Shown here: piece by piece, positions 52,595 to 64,000 of the stretch | Position numbering within the stretch: the first letter of the stretch is position 1 | Layout of the letters: each line of letters starts with the position of its first letter | Assembly (NCBI RefSeq): GCF_963583255.1 | Contig: NC_084803.1 | Span: 4,499,621-4,563,620 of the forward strand | Reading direction: 5' to 3' | DNA length: 64,000 nt | Source of the DNA: Pyrus communis | Taxonomy: Eukaryota > Streptophyta > Magnoliopsida > Rosales > Rosaceae | Translations under genes and position numbers: made by a program | Notes under the pieces: generated by a model | Told to the model about the DNA's origin: nothing | The model's input: only the letters and a program-made list of their open reading frames with translations | Databases searched by the model: none

Positions 52595-52834
52595 GGAGGT
52601 GAAGAAACAAACGAGCAAGGAGCAGTGGAGATCAAAGTAAAGACAGTAGATTATCGATCGCCGGCAGGGGAAGACAAACAGCCCAAGAAGGAGAAGGTTG
52701 AGGTGGTTCATGAGATTCGAGATGGAGGAGGTAGTGACTTTGTTGATCTTGATGCAACAGCTGCAGTTGCACATACCCTCAAGTCAGCCAAGGATGCCAT
52801 TTCTGGAAGTGACAAATATAAGATCACCAAATGA
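52595..52834 (+). CDS. Small hydrophilic protein, main exon (VDYRSPAGE type), copy 1
   Basis: After an acceptor (TTTTTGCTAG at 52585-52594) an open frame of 79 codons reads GGEETNEQGAVEIKVKTVDY, RSPAGEDKQPKKEKVEVVHE, IRDGGGSDFVDLDATAAVAH, TLKSAKDAISGSDKYKITK, then TGA. It is highly charged, lacks Cys and Trp, and ends in an amphipathic Ala-rich helix, a composition like small LEA/stress proteins. I do not recognise the family with certainty. The first exon with the start codon lies upstream, perhaps near 52455 (ATGCAAGTTTCAGAG), but no donor joins it in frame, so the 5' end is unresolved. It lies in a tandem duplication of about 0.94 kb with the decayed copy at 53532. Confidence 0.6.
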   Translation, partial: GGEETNEQGAVEIKVKTVDYRSPAGEDKQPKKEKVEVVHEIRDGGGSDFVDLDATAAVAHTLKSAKDAISGSDKYKITK

Positions 52835-53249
52835 GTGAGACCATTAGATATGAGAATATGTAACATGTGCATGTTCTTTGTTTGATGGGATCCGGAGGTG
52901 ATCCCAGTCCATTTATCGATTACACTAACCTTTTTTGTGACAATCACAAAATCCTCCTAATGTCTGCAGAAGGATTAAAAGGGGTACCTATAAGCCATCC
53001 CAAATCCCTTCCCTCTCCTAGTGCAGAAAGAGGGAACTAGATGACTCATTGACAATTGAGGTCGAGAGCTTTTCAAAGTTGTGTTATGTCCAAATTGAAA
53101 TTATAGCAGCCGGCCGGTGCAATATTTCCCCTGGCCCATATATTCGTATGCTTTTCAGAAAATATATTGTGAGCCTCCGTTACAATGTCCTGCTTACCGA
53201 CATTACTAAAATAAAAAAAGCATAGGAAATATGTGCTGACCTGCTACAC

Positions 53250-53294
53250 TATGAGATACGTGGACACGAAACGTACGGCTCACATGATACGTGT
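53250..53294 (+). promoter_or_regulatory. Conserved ABRE-like block upstream of copy 2
   Basis: ATGAGATACGTGGACACGAA and CACATGATACGTGTC match the copy 1 block at 52312 with few differences. A TATA-like ACTATATATG follows at about 53322. Confidence 0.5.
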
Positions 53295-53531
53295 CAGTTC
53301 CTGGTAGGCCTTCTCCTAACCATACTATATATGTACTGGTTTGGCCAACTAATTTTGTATAATTTGTAAGTGGAAGTTTTAGAATTGTCTGAGTTGAATT
53401 TTGCGAAATGAATACTTCGAAAGTAAAGAATTTTATTCTTCCTTTTATTTGTGCTATATGTTTTGTTAGTGTTTGGATTAATTGTAGTAATTCTGGTTTT
53501 TTAATATTAAGAGTAACTGTTAATTTTGCAG

Positions 53532-53785
53532 GGATCAACCGGAGAAACAAACGAGGATGTCAAGGTGCAGACAGTAGATTACCGATCCCCAGCGGGAGAA
53601 GACAAAGAAGCGAAGAAGGAGGACGTTGGAAGTGGTTCATGAGATTCGAGACGGCGGAGCAAAGAGTGAGGGCGTTCACCCTTTTGCAGGTGCAGCTGCT
53701 GCCGTAGCAAACACCATTCAATCAGCAAAGGATGCCATCTCAGGCGGTGCCAAAAAAATCCAAAGATGATAAGACCGCTGAATAA
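53532..53785 (+). pseudogene. Small hydrophilic protein, copy 2, frameshifted
   Basis: After an acceptor (AATTTTGCAG) it encodes GSTGETNEDVKVQTVDYRSP, AGEDKEAKKED, matching copy 1. Relative to copy 1 one base is added at about 53622-53627 (GTTGGAAGTGG against GTTGAGGTGG), giving a stop (TGA) at 53639-53641. Past it the original frame resumes as EIRDGGAKSEGVHPFAGAAA, AVANTIQSAKDAISGG. An A7 run near 53753 may hide a second shift before the TAA at 53783. Confidence 0.68.
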
Positions 53786-55704
53786 GTGAGAGCAGCTGGT
53801 GCATGATGACATGATATTATGTAACGTTTGTTTGTTTTTGGAAGTAAATAAAAACTGTATTACGAAATGGAGTTCAAGTGCATGTATATTTGTATTTCTT
53901 TGTTCTTGCTTAGTTAGGCACGTTGTCTGTTCCATATGACATGATAAGACCTGGTGACCTATATGGTTTTCTTTTATAGCAATTTTTTTTTAGAAATTAT
54001 GCATCAAATACTATTGTTCCACCAATGACCATTTACATTAAATTCAACTATCAAATATGTGTCGACATTGAGTATTTGTAGGTACTCAAGAAAAATTGAC
54101 GTAAATGGACTTGTTAAGTGGTTGTTTTCTCTATATTGCAACGATATTTAGACGAACACCCTACACCTAAACGTGTATTGGCCATGTCCTACCTGATGTT
54201 GAACGTTTGGCTAAGTTTCCAACAATATCAATGCAATATGCGAAATTAATTACGGCAGTCAAAAGCCGTGTCCCCAAACAATTGGAAGTATGCTGATGTT
54301 ACAAATGGGCAGTCATATGAAATAATACAAGACCAAATTTTTTTGGAAGATTGACATGATTATGCAACACAAGTTATTAGGCAAATCAATTATCTCTACT
54401 GCTCCAGTAAAGATGGCATAAGCGTTTGCCCAATTCAATTGCTTCACATCCTCACTGATGTTGTGCCCTCCATACTGCCAATGGCCCACCTCCTTTTTAT
54501 TTAAAATCCACCTCGAGAGTTTGACAAAATAATTTACAATTCATAATTGTATGATTGCATTCCTTAAGATAAAACACCACCATGCTACACGAATAGGTAT
54601 TTTAAGTTTGAGAAAATATAAGTGTTAACCGTTTAGACCGTCTCTTTGAAACCTTTAACACTATTTGGAGATTCCAATGTGATAAGAGGACAAAAGCCAC
54701 AAACGTAAGAGTGTTGACTCTCAAGTTTTAACTTCTTCCACCAGAGTCTGCAGGAGACGAGTTTGGGCCACTTAACTAGACCCTACTTTTACCTCAGTGC
54801 CATCTAGTCTATGGTTCTCACACATGCGGTGTTGTGCATGTGGTAATTGATGCGTCTCTCTGAAATCTTTACACGTTAATAAGTCGAATAGTAATTTCTT
54901 CCCAAGAGCATCTATAAAAGCTCAAGAAAAATCCAGCCAAGCTATGCCCAACTAACCATTGTCCAAAGGACCAAATTATTCCCAAATTGTCCCAACGTTT
55001 TGTTTGATCGGGTCCCAAATTGTCCCAATTTAAGTTTGTTGTGTATGGATGGATATCTAGTACAATCAACATGGGCCAGCAATGGATCCCTTTGTGCCTT
55101 TTCATTTTCTTCACATGAGGAATTCAGGCCAACTTGTTTGAGGTACTCCTATAACCTTATCAGGCTATGGTATCAAACATGTCATGAGTCACAATCAGCA
55201 ATCTGACAAACACAAACCGTCGGCACGTTCACCATAAAAAGTGGCTACAAGAATCTGAATTCATTTGGCTACTTGTGACAACAAGAGTTTTCGGATACCC
55301 TACCTAAAATTAGTTACATTTATTTCATCCAATAGACAGCTAATAAGGTGTAGTACTAGAGATTACGAAAAGTTGTGTCATGCCAGTTCATCAGGACAGT
55401 ACGTATGCCGCCCATCCTTTATTCCCAAATTGTAATTCTGTCTTCGTAAACTAGAATGATCTAGAATATATGTTGTGGTCTTTTGAAAAAATAAACGGAG
55501 ATTATGAAAATGCTCTGGCTTTTTATTCAATGATAGTCGAAAAATACATGCCAATTCAACTAAAAATTACACCTAATGAAAGGCATGCATTTCTTCTATT
55601 AGCCTACACAAACATCAAAGGCAAAGCCTAGATACAGATCATTTAGTATCTAAGGCCCCGAACAAAGCAAACCCAGAAAGATTTTTCACTTTCAAAGTCC
55701 CTCT
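53786..55704. other. 1.9-kb spacer, no gene supported
   Basis: AT-rich. Contains the 3' flank of the hydrophilic-protein pair and the 3' flank of the converging asparaginase gene. A frame at 54869-55114 has no motif; AAGAGCATCTATAAAAGCTC at about 54903 resembles a MITE end without a partner. Confidence 0.45.
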
Positions 55705-58128
55705 CTACTCCCAAATCCCAACCTCCATGAACCCATCCTCAGTGGCACACCCCCTAAACATCCCCATACAATTAAACCCATAAGCTACTTCACCTTTGCT
55801 AGACACAGCTATGAGTCCGGCCTTGCCATCATCAAGCCTCTCTTTGATCACAAAATCCACTGCATCTTGTAGGCCTAGGCCCTTGTACTCCATCACTGCT
55901 GCCACCTCACGCGCGAGTGTCCCGCGTATGATTGCCTCGCCCTCACCCGTGCACGAGACCCCAGAAAGGTCACACGCGTAGGTACCGGCACCAATGAGTG
56001 GCGAGTCACCGATTCGGCCAGTCATTTTGTTCATTAGCCCACCGGTGGATGTAGCTGCAGCGCAACGCCCTTGGTTATCCACCACCACACAACCAACGGT
56101 CTCAGGTGCGTAAACGCTAATGGGGAGCCCGTTCATGTGCAACGGACTCTCCACACCTGCACTGCAGCTCTCCGATCCTAACGGAATTCTGTAATCAAAC
56201 TGAACGTCACCAAAATTAATTAATATATGACACAAAACGTACTAAGTACTTAGTCCATTAATTAATTACCACTGATGAAATCAAAATATACTTACCAAGA
56301 TTGTGTTGGCCTCCTTTGCCAATTTGAGCATCCCCACATTTTCCTCTGTGATGAAATACTCATTGTCCACGAGCTCAACGCCCTAAAATATCACACAAAA
56401 CCCCATTCAGATTCCACACAAAAATAATATATAAAAACGAGATCTTTGTCCAGAAAAATAAATACAAAATAGTAACAAAAAAATATATGAAACCGTACTA
56501 TTATTACTATTAAATTGCCAAATTTCGACATCTATTAAAATAATATTTAATTATACGTGTGGCACTATAAACAGTAAGGTTGAATCTTTGCACCGCACCT
56601 CCTGAAAAAAATAATATATAAAAACGAGACCTTTGTCCAGAAAAATAAATACAAAATAGTAACAAAAAAATATATGAAACAGTACTATTATTACTATTAA
56701 ATTGCCAAATTTCGACATCTGTTAAAATAATATTTAATTATACGTGTGGCACTATAAACAGTAAGGTGGAATCTTTGCCCTAGATTCATGCACCTCCTGA
56801 AAAAGACAGGAGTTTATACTTTTATTTTCTTATTTTTTAGTAAGGATTTATTTATTTATTTATTTACAGAATTCAAAGTGGATTTTGATTCTTCATTTGG
56901 GTATTAAATATTATTATGGACAATGAAAGGGACTAGGATTGTCGGTGCCCTTCATGTCTTCTCGATCACGGTTAAGTCATGTTAACATTTTATATTATTT
57001 CTTTTATAGAGATAATAAGATAAAAATAAATAGTAATATAAAATGTTGACATGGTGTAACCGTAACCACATAAACAAAAAAAAACAAGAAAGGGCATCGG
57101 AAGTGGAAGGACATACAATCCTTGTCCCAATGAAAGGGGTGAAAGTGAAAGCATAACAAACCTGTTGTCGGGCGAAGTCTTCGGCGCCGGAGAAGGCGAG
57201 GTAGGAGTGAGGTGATTTGTCCATGACGAGGCGGGCGAGTGAAACGGGATTCTTAACCGTAGTTAATCCCGAAACGGCGCCGCATCGTCTTTTGGGTCCA
57301 TCCATGATGCTGGCTTCCATCTCAACCGTCCCTTTCGCTGTGAGAGCTGATCCACGGCCAGAGTTGAAGAAAGGATCGGTTTCCAATTCCCTAACCTATT
57401 TTTAGACAACATAACAAATCACAAACATTTATAATAAAAGAAATATTTTGTAAAAATAAAAAATAAAAAAAGGTTTTGAGGAGTTTAAACTAGTAAGAAG
57501 ATTCCAGCATGCATGATGCAGCGCCAGCTTAGGTTAAAAAATAATGGAGTGGTCCAAAATACCCCATGCAAACTAAAAACTCGGAAAACATAACAGGAAA
57601 GTTTTCAATGTGTTTGGAAAATCATTCAGGTTTGTTTGGTCATAGATATGGGATTAAATCACCAGTGAAAGATTAAAGTACCATTTTAATATGAAAAATG
57701 ATAAATCAAAGGGATTAAAATCGATAATAATAACAATACGATATAAAATGCATATGCAAATTAGGTCAATTAAGTTTAAGTTTGATCTCATATTCATAGA
57801 TTAGGATAGTTCAGAATATCGTCTTGTGATTTGACGAAAGAAAAATGTAAGTTAGACCATCTTTTTAGACTATGTTTTTGTAGATCACATCCATCGAACT
57901 CATAACGAAAACATGAATAACATTTTGTAGGGGTTGGCAATGTAGAGGGGGAGGAAGGAGACGTACGACAAGCTCGACAACATCAATGGCGGCTAGATCG
58001 GAGCGGAGAGCAGAGATGCCGAGATTGAGGCAGCGGGTGAGGAGTTGTTTGGCCTGCTCTTGACGCTCCATGGGGAGATTCGGGTCGACACCCGCGCCGC
58101 CGTGAACTGCAATTGCCCAACCACCCAT
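55705..58128 (-). CDS. Isoaspartyl peptidase/L-asparaginase (plant-type, Ntn hydrolase), four exons
   Basis: Exons on the minus strand: 58128-57967, 57395-57162, 56382-56296 and 56199-55705, all GT/AG and in phase, giving 325 residues, the normal size of plant-type asparaginases. The enzyme hydrolyses L-asparagine to aspartate and ammonia and cleaves isoaspartyl dipeptides, in the cytosol of sink tissues. The N-terminal half has [22 protein letters not shown] and MEASIMDG. The precursor is cleaved before the nucleophile Thr195 ([11 protein letters not shown]) to give alpha and beta subunits. The beta part keeps [27 protein letters not shown] and [11 protein letters not shown], and ends [15 protein letters not shown]. 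Start at 58128 begins [11 protein letters not shown] as in relatives. Intron 2 contains a 187-bp tandem duplication. No lesion seen. Confidence 0.95.
56421..56795. repeat. ~187-bp tandem duplication in asparaginase intron 2
   Basis: The block AAAATAATATATAAAAACGA...CACCTCCTGAAAAA occurs twice, offset 187 bp, with a handful of substitutions and a short extra stretch in the second copy (CCCTAGATTCATG). Only intronic DNA is involved. Confidence 0.88.
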
Positions 58129-58243
58129 ATTTCTGCCTCTCTCTCTCTCTCTCTCTGTCGCTCTCTGGACTTGCTTTGTTGTGACCCTAGATCTCTTTCT
58201 CTTTTGCTTTCTTTGTGTTGTGGCTACGAAATGCCTTGGGGGG

Positions 58244-58251
58244 ATTTTATA
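58244..58251 (-). promoter_or_regulatory. TATA box of the asparaginase gene
   Basis: TATAAAAT on the minus strand lies 116 bp before the ATG. The leader between them holds a (GA)n run (minus strand) at 58138-58156. Confidence 0.65.
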
Positions 58252-58259
58252 GGCGTGGC

Positions 58260-59525
58260 GGATTCCAAATGCCCCTTGAGTCGGATCTTAAAATTTTAAT
58301 TTAATTAGATTGGGCCGTGCTGATTCCAAGACTCGGCCCATATATAAAAAATGAAAACTAATAAAAAATATTTGAAAATTTTAAATTTTAACGATAAGCA
58401 TAAAATAAAGGGTAAATTGAATAGTATCATGATTGATTTTTTAGTATAAAAATATGATTTTTCGTTAAAGTGAACAGTACTTGGAGTTTTTCATTAAAGT
58501 TCTCTATATAAAACTGGATCGGATATATTAAATTTATATTCACTATTTTCGTTTAATTTTATTTATATTTCTTGATTAAAAATTAGGATTCCTCTGCATG
58601 GCATTTGTGTTTGTGCCCCACTTGTTGCGGGAGGTTATTCTGGTGCGAGCTGTGTCCAACAGGAAAGAGGGGACGCACGAAACTCCAAAGGGCGTCGATT
58701 CGTGTTTCACTTTTAATAACCCTTCATTTTTAGGGTCTTGCTTATTTTTTGGGTTGTCTTTTCCCTTAATCACTTAGTTTAACCAACTTAATTTCTCAGC
58801 TGCCCCCAACCTATCTTTATGTTTTTATGTAAATGCCCTAATCCGATCGGTTTTTGCCACTACAGTCATGAATTTTGAGCATGCAACGGTATGCTGCCCC
58901 GATGGTGAAATCGAGCAAGGAAGGTAATTTTTGGAATTTTGGGAACCAATTTAAATTTACCATTGACTGCACGTATTTCAAATCTACTTGATTCGGAAGC
59001 AAGTTAAATGAAATGAGTTATGAGGGTTTTTCTCTAGAAAAAGAAAGCATGTCTACCCTTGAGGGGAAATACTTGAATGTATGGTTATCATGATTCATGA
59101 CGTTTATGTCAATAATAAAATTATTTGGCTAATTACAATTTGCATCTTTAAAGTTTGAAGTAATTTTTAAAATGAGAAGTTAGATTTCAATTTTCTCATA
59201 TTATCTCTTAAGGTTTTAAAATTGTATCAATTTACACTTTGTGGATATATGAACGTCTAAATATCCATTAAGTATGAGTTTTTAAAGTTAATTTGATGCA
59301 AATGTGGCTTACATGTCAATATCATAGCAATACAAATTTCATGCTCAAAATGTCTTCAATTTAATGAAGACTCAAAATAATTCATTAAGTAAATAATGTA
59401 AACTGATACAATTTTAAAACCTTAGGACAATGTGAGAAATGTAAAACCTCGTGGTGGATTTTGAAATCACTCTAAATATGTATTAAGAGCACAGTACGTA
59501 ATAATGACGATATATATATATATAT
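58260..59525. other. Upstream spacer of asparaginase, one MITE
   Basis: Distal promoter and AT-rich DNA. The MITE at 58353-58505 is listed separately. A minus-strand frame at 58576-58773 has no motif. Confidence 0.45.
58353..58505. mobile_element. MITE, AGGAAAACTAATGAAAA family
   Basis: Left GAAAACTAATAAAAAATATTT; right TTTTTCATTAAAGTTCTCT, inverted relative to each other. The internal TTTTAACGATAAGCATAAAA and GAACAGTAC words are shared with 51647 and 60729. Confidence 0.68.
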
Positions 59526-59534
59526 ATATATTTC

Positions 59535-59692
59535 GAGTAATGATAGATACACTAAAATTTTAAACCAAATGATGTGTCATTAATAATAATTAAACACATT
59601 AATCAACATTTAAGTAATAATATAATTATCAATGTCCACATCATTTGGTTTACAAAATTTAGTTTATAAATCTAATCACTCTAACATTACTC
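59535..59692. mobile_element. Mutator-like MITE (158 bp) with perfect 9-bp duplication ATATATTTC
   Basis: Ends GAGTAATGATAGA and (inverted) GAGTAATGTTAGA, with nearly whole-length fold-back around AAACCAAATGATGTG. ATATATTTC flanks it at 59526-59534 and 59693-59701; 9-bp duplications are characteristic of Mutator-type transposition. Confidence 0.85.
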
Positions 59693-60728
59693 ATATATTT
59701 CATGGTTTGCGAATTCCAAACTCATCAAACTTTCTCCAATCCATGCCCGCAATCTATTTTGAAACAACTTATGATTTTGCAAGGTGTTATTCACACATCT
59801 TTTTTTTTTTTTTTATCTTCCACACATTTTTTCTTGATTTTGTTCATTTTTTATTGAATTCATTCGTCTGACATAAAAAATGTATGTGTATAAAAAATTA
59901 TGTAAATGGTACCACCGTAATTATAACATCGCAGGGCAACGAACAACTCACATCTGCAAGGCAAGTAAATAGTAGTTTAGGGAAAAATATACTTTCGCTT
60001 TGAAACTCGTGCAAATGTACACAAAGAACTCTTCCCAATTTCGTAACCACATTGAACGTGAACTAATAGTTAAGTAGAAAATCCTCGTTATCATAACTAT
60101 TTTGTTTCTTTTGTCCTTGATTTTTCTTCGTTTGTGGTCGTGAGTGCATCTCCAATAATATTAGCTAAATTTTTGTATTTTATGATCTAAATGATTTAAA
60201 TGTTAATTCAGCTAACCTTGTTTCTAATAATACTAGATATTTCAGGTTAAGTTAAAATATTTGATATTGTTTTTTCTAAATTTAACGTCTTCTCTCCTTT
60301 AGGTAAATTTTGTTAGTTAATATTTACAAAGTTTAAACGGCTAGCCATTTAGCTAGCTTGGAACCTAATTTTTCTGCATGTGTTGTTAAAGTAACCAAAA
60401 AATCTAATTTAGATATAGACTGTTGAAAATTCTTATCAGAATCTGCCAAATGCGTTCAGTCTGATTCCATTTCAGTGGGACGACCAACAACCAACAGCGA
60501 AAACTTATAAAGAATCTATGGTCTCTCCGGTCAAGTTGGTGCATTATTTTATATATACATATATATATATATTTATTTATTTATATACTTTTTGAATTTT
60601 GATTTTTAAATTAATTTATAGTTGGAAAACAGAATCTGTAATTTTTGTATTGATTGCAGAACAGAGTTTTCAATTTCTTTCATTAAATTAATGTTTCAAA
60701 TATTTTACAGTTTCATAGACAAATTCAT

Positions 60729-60893
60729 AGGAAAACTAATTAAAAAAGTTTGAAAACTTAGAGTTTTAACAAAAATAACAAAAAGGTATTGTAAGTGAAT
60801 AGTACAAAAAGTGATTTTTTAAAGTAAAAAAGTATTTACTGTTAAAAGTGAACAGTATCATGAATGTTTCGCTAAGACTCTCTAAATTTATAG
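60729..60893. mobile_element. MITE, AGGAAAACTAATGAAAA family
   Basis: AGGAAAACTAATTAAAAAAG at the left and GTTTCGCTAAGACTCTCT at the right; interior GAGTTTTAACAAAAATAACA and GTGAACAGTATCATG match the copies at 51647 and 58353. Confidence 0.68.
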
Positions 60894-62260
60894 TTTGCAT
60901 GCTACAGATAATACCCTATTAATCTCCATTCTTAAACATAATTAACAATTAAATGAGAAACTGTTGAAAGGATTAATCATCTCTGATGAAATCTATAGAA
61001 ATGAAACTGTGTTCAATCCACTGTCTTAATTTAAACATTTCTAATTTCATGCGACTTCAAAATTTCTGGCTGATTTCATGTGACTTTCTTTCTACACGTT
61101 TCCATGGAGGCGGAGTAGGTGTGGCGGGCCTGGCGGCGGAGACCTAATCATGAATTCAAAGGGGAGATGGGTCCCAACGGTGCTGGATTATTTCTGTATT
61201 TCGTTACAGTATATCCCCACATGAGCATTATCAATTTAATTAGCACAGGATAATGACATGACAAGACTGATGATGAATGGTTAAAATTATGGTCTTGCTT
61301 AGGCTGATGGCAATGTATTGAGGATGAAGCTCTCATATACACGTAACGCTCATTCAAACCTACGAATATGTTTTGTCTTAAATGATACATATATACAACA
61401 TTGATTTCCCTGCGTACATACATTAGGGCATACTATGCATCTATAAAAAGATTCTTTGGTACGATTTTCGCATAGAGCAATTGTCTCACAGTAAAATGAA
61501 ATTTACATACCTTACTTAAGAGTCAGACGTACTTAAGAATTTCTTCTCTATGCATATACAAACACACCTAGAGTGCTTTGAAATTTTTATTTCTTACTAT
61601 AGGACTAAACAAATACTGATTGATGGAAAATCCATTAACTCCCAAAGTTGGGGACGAGACTTCACGGAAGCAACACATTTTAGTGGTCTGTACCCACTAA
61701 CAGTTTGTCCTGTGCACATTTTGGTGGGGACGTGAACAAATTCACTTGTTCTGCCCAAAGACTTTTACAATGTTAATTATATATAATACATAACATTACG
61801 CACGTATGCTAATGTGCAAGTGGAGAGGCTTATCTTTGATTTATAATTAAACTCAGCACTTAAGCTAAATATACAATGTCACATGACCATATTTTAAAGT
61901 ATCATGATATTTTTCCTAGCTTAGCTCTCTTTTAAGGTTTGTCCTTGTTGGTATATTGATAAGTCATGGTTTCCATACATTTATACTATTCATTTCTAGT
62001 CATTGTATTATGTTTTTGAGTTAAATTAATTGTGTTTTACGCTATTTTGTGTTAGTTCGCAGTTATTTAATTGTAATTTAAGTTTATTTCAAAATTTCAA
62101 CAATTCAGCAAGATTAATTTCAAAATTCATACATCCAAATTATCAAAACTTCAAAATCAAATACCTTAAAAAATACCCAAATAAATAAACCAAAAACTAA
62201 AAATCTCAACCGTCCTCATAAAAGAAAAAAAAAACTCATAAATCTAGGGAACAACACAAA

Positions 62261-62277
62261 GAAGAAGAAGAAGAAGA

Positions 62278-62312
<35 letters not shown>
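62261..62312. repeat. (GAA)n followed by (GA)n microsatellite
   Basis: About seven GAA units then about 15 GA units. The surrounding 62220-62420 region is purine-rich and produces long Leu/Ser-rich minus-strand frames that are composition effects. Confidence 0.95.
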
Positions 62313-62316
<4 letters not shown>

Positions 62317-62554
62317 GAAGCAGAAGTAGGAGCGAGAAGGACGAAGAACTGAGGAGGAGAGAAAGAAAGAGAGGGGTAGGAAGAAGTAGAGAAGTGTCGA
62401 AGAAAGAGGAGAGAGAATGAGAGATCCATCTTTCAAAAAATAGGGGAGTAAAATTGTAAATGCAAAGACAATAAAAAATAATAATGACATTACCTATCAC
62501 ATAAATAAATTGCCTTTTTTATATGAAATAAACCAAAATCTTTGTCTCTCTTTA

Positions 62555-62959
62555 GACCAACTCTAACGGTGGGCTAAAAGCCAAATTACCCTCCAAAATT
62601 TCCCCCCAAAAATTTCCCCCCAAACGCACTCAATTTTGAGCTAAATGCTAAATGCTAAACCAATGCCAAATTCCCCCCGAAATTTAGCCCAGAAATCGGG
62701 GTGGACTCTACCCAATATTTATCGGAATTTAAATTTTTTTTTAGATTAAAATGTTCATAAAATTAATTTACTATAGTCTACATATTTATTTATTTTTTTA
62801 AATTTAATTTAACAAAAAAATAGCCTAAATTCATTCTTTAATAATCCCGGGCTAAAATTTTAGGGTAGAATGGTTGGAGTAGAAAATCTGTTTTTGAGCT
62901 AAAAGCTAAATTTTTCGGGCTAAAAAATTTGACTTTTAGCCCAACCATTGGAGATGGTC
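62555..62959. mobile_element. PIF/Harbinger-like (Tourist-type) MITE with TTA duplication
   Basis: Terminal repeats GACCAACTCTAACGGTGGGC and (inverted) GACCATCTCCAATGGTTGGGC continue as TAAAAG(C/T)CAAATT. TTA flanks it at 62552-62554 and 62960-62962. No coding capacity. A partial relative lies at 21720-21969. Confidence 0.83.
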
Positions 62960-62962
62960 TTA

Positions 62963-64000
62963 TGGTCTTGTAATTTGGCTCTATGTGTAGTTTCTCCTTA
63001 ATTACTTCAAATAATTATTTTCTAAAATTATATTTATCTTGCCACGTCATTACTAACAATTCCTTTAACAAATTTGTAACGGATGTATGACATTGCAATT
63101 AATTACAATTTTGTTTATAACAAAGCAAAATTTTAAAAATGATATATAAAATTGCAATTGCATGCAAATTTAATTAATAATGCAAACTGTAATTTAGTTT
63201 TTCTTCTTTTCAAATGTGTGGGCGTAGTGTGGCCAGATCATGTGCTGTGTAGGTTGAGAAAACAACATTTTCCTTCATCAAGTGTTATCTGACCCGGTCG
63301 TATCTGTAATACCACATCTATGATTTATTTCCTTGGCCTCGCTTTCCAATAGGTGGGGGAAAAGCATGGAAAATTAGAGCCTCATTTTTAACAGTAAGGT
63401 TCCTTTAATTTGCACCATGTTAGCTAGAAATTGCTGCGTGCCTATGGAACACGTAAACATCCACCAACCTTGCGGCATATACACTTGCTGCGTCCCACTA
63501 CCCAAAATGCTTTTGCTTTAAGGTACTTCATCAAGGTAGGGGCATACAACTTTATTTTAAGTATTTTTCTTCACTTGTAATTAATATATATATATATATA
63601 TATATAGATTTTTTTTTTTTAACTTATAAGTAAGATGTCGTAAATTCAACTTTTATAGATTGTGGAGTTTGAAATCAAATTATTTGTGACGCATTGTGAG
63701 GTTTAACTCAACTCCACTCTATAATATCGTTGTACAAAAGAAATAAAATAAAAACTAGTGCTGATCAGATTTCCTCTTAAACTTCAGCCTACTTATCACT
63801 AAATTATAGAGCAATCGGAATCTACATGTTATGTATTTTCCACAACGAACGTTTCACGTCAGTGGTTGCTATCTACTACTTATCACGATAAGGTCATTGC
63901 GATTTTTTTGAGAATGACACTCATATTTGGATGTGGGTTTGGACCTTGTGGTAGCTAACCAGGCACAAAACACACCACGCAACACAAAGAAAAAATTAAA
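62963..64000. other. AT-rich end of window, no gene seen
   Basis: Contains a (TA)n run at about 63582-63606 and a diverged SINE at 63609-63755. No gene signals. Confidence 0.45.
63609..63755 (+). mobile_element. Diverged SINE, plus orientation
   Basis: CTTATAAGTAAGATGTCGTA, then GAGTTTGAAATCAAATTATT and GCATTGTGAGGTTTAACTC follow the order of the family copies at 37401 and 43303 read on the minus strand. It ends in an A-rich tail (AAAAGAAATAAAATAAAAA). Similarity is weak. Confidence 0.5.

Larger units (their letters stand above)
59702..62551. other. 2.8-kb AT-rich spacer, no gene supported
   Basis: Contains a GCATCTCCAATAATATTAGCTA motif at about 60146 (a MITE-like end), the MITE at 60729-60893, TA microsatellite at about 60552-60575, and the GAA/GA microsatellite at 62261. 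Short frames are without motifs. Confidence 0.45.

Noticed and set aside
62216..62500. Minus-strand frames rich in Leu/Ser/Phe
   Set aside because: They are produced by the GAA/GA microsatellite and surrounding purine-rich DNA in all three frames.

Overview
The window is nuclear DNA of a flowering plant. The evidence is spliced genes with GT/AG introns, AT-rich spacers, and plant-only families: a GID2/SLEEPY1 F-box protein, G-type lectin receptor kinases, a subgroup-22 R2R3-MYB and a plant-type asparaginase. A Cassandra LTR with its 5S-like core, hAT and Mutator MITEs and tRNA-derived SINEs agree. The repeat flavour suggests a woody rosid, probably Rosaceae of the apple/pear group, but that is inference.

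Layout. 0.9-1.5 kb: intact GID2-type F-box gene. 3.2-4.3 kb: solo LTR. 5.9-6.15 kb: small secreted-peptide precursor (PIP type) whose last motif is put out of frame by an exact 8-bp tandem duplication. 7.2-7.9 kb: TRIM-like LTR and G-box-rich tandem repeats. 7.9-8.6 kb: receptor-kinase fragment. 8.6-11.5 kb: ten-exon MRG chromatin gene with one base missing in exon 1. 12.3-15.0 kb: palindromic insertion of two head-to-head LTR copies inside a 5-bp target-site duplication. 15.3-26.3 kb: three intact tandem intronless lectin receptor kinases, with a solo LTR just upstream of the third. 27.5-28.4 kb: MYB44/73-type gene on the minus strand. 30.7-31.3 kb: Cassandra solo LTR. 31.6-35.2 kb: LTR element with 1.5-kb LTRs and only 0.63 kb inside. 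35.8-36.8 and 39.6-40.0 kb: two hAT-like elements with 8-bp duplications. 40.7-42.9 kb: intact SASA carbohydrate esterase. 45.0-51.0 kb: its paralogue, split in exon 2 by a 4.7-kb CACTA element that carries a nested Helitron and a lectin-kinase fragment. 52.1-53.8 kb: tandem pair of small hydrophilic-protein genes, the second decayed. 55.7-58.1 kb: four-exon isoaspartyl peptidase/L-asparaginase on the minus strand. 58.3-64 kb: no gene, several MITEs and microsatellites.

There is no operon-like logic. The window shows local tandem duplication (kinases, esterases, hydrophilic proteins) followed by decay through insertions and small indels. By family, the intact genes concern gibberellin signalling (GID2), surface perception (receptor kinases), stress/hormone transcription (MYB), wall or glycan de-esterification (SASA esterase) and asparagine nitrogen supply (asparaginase).
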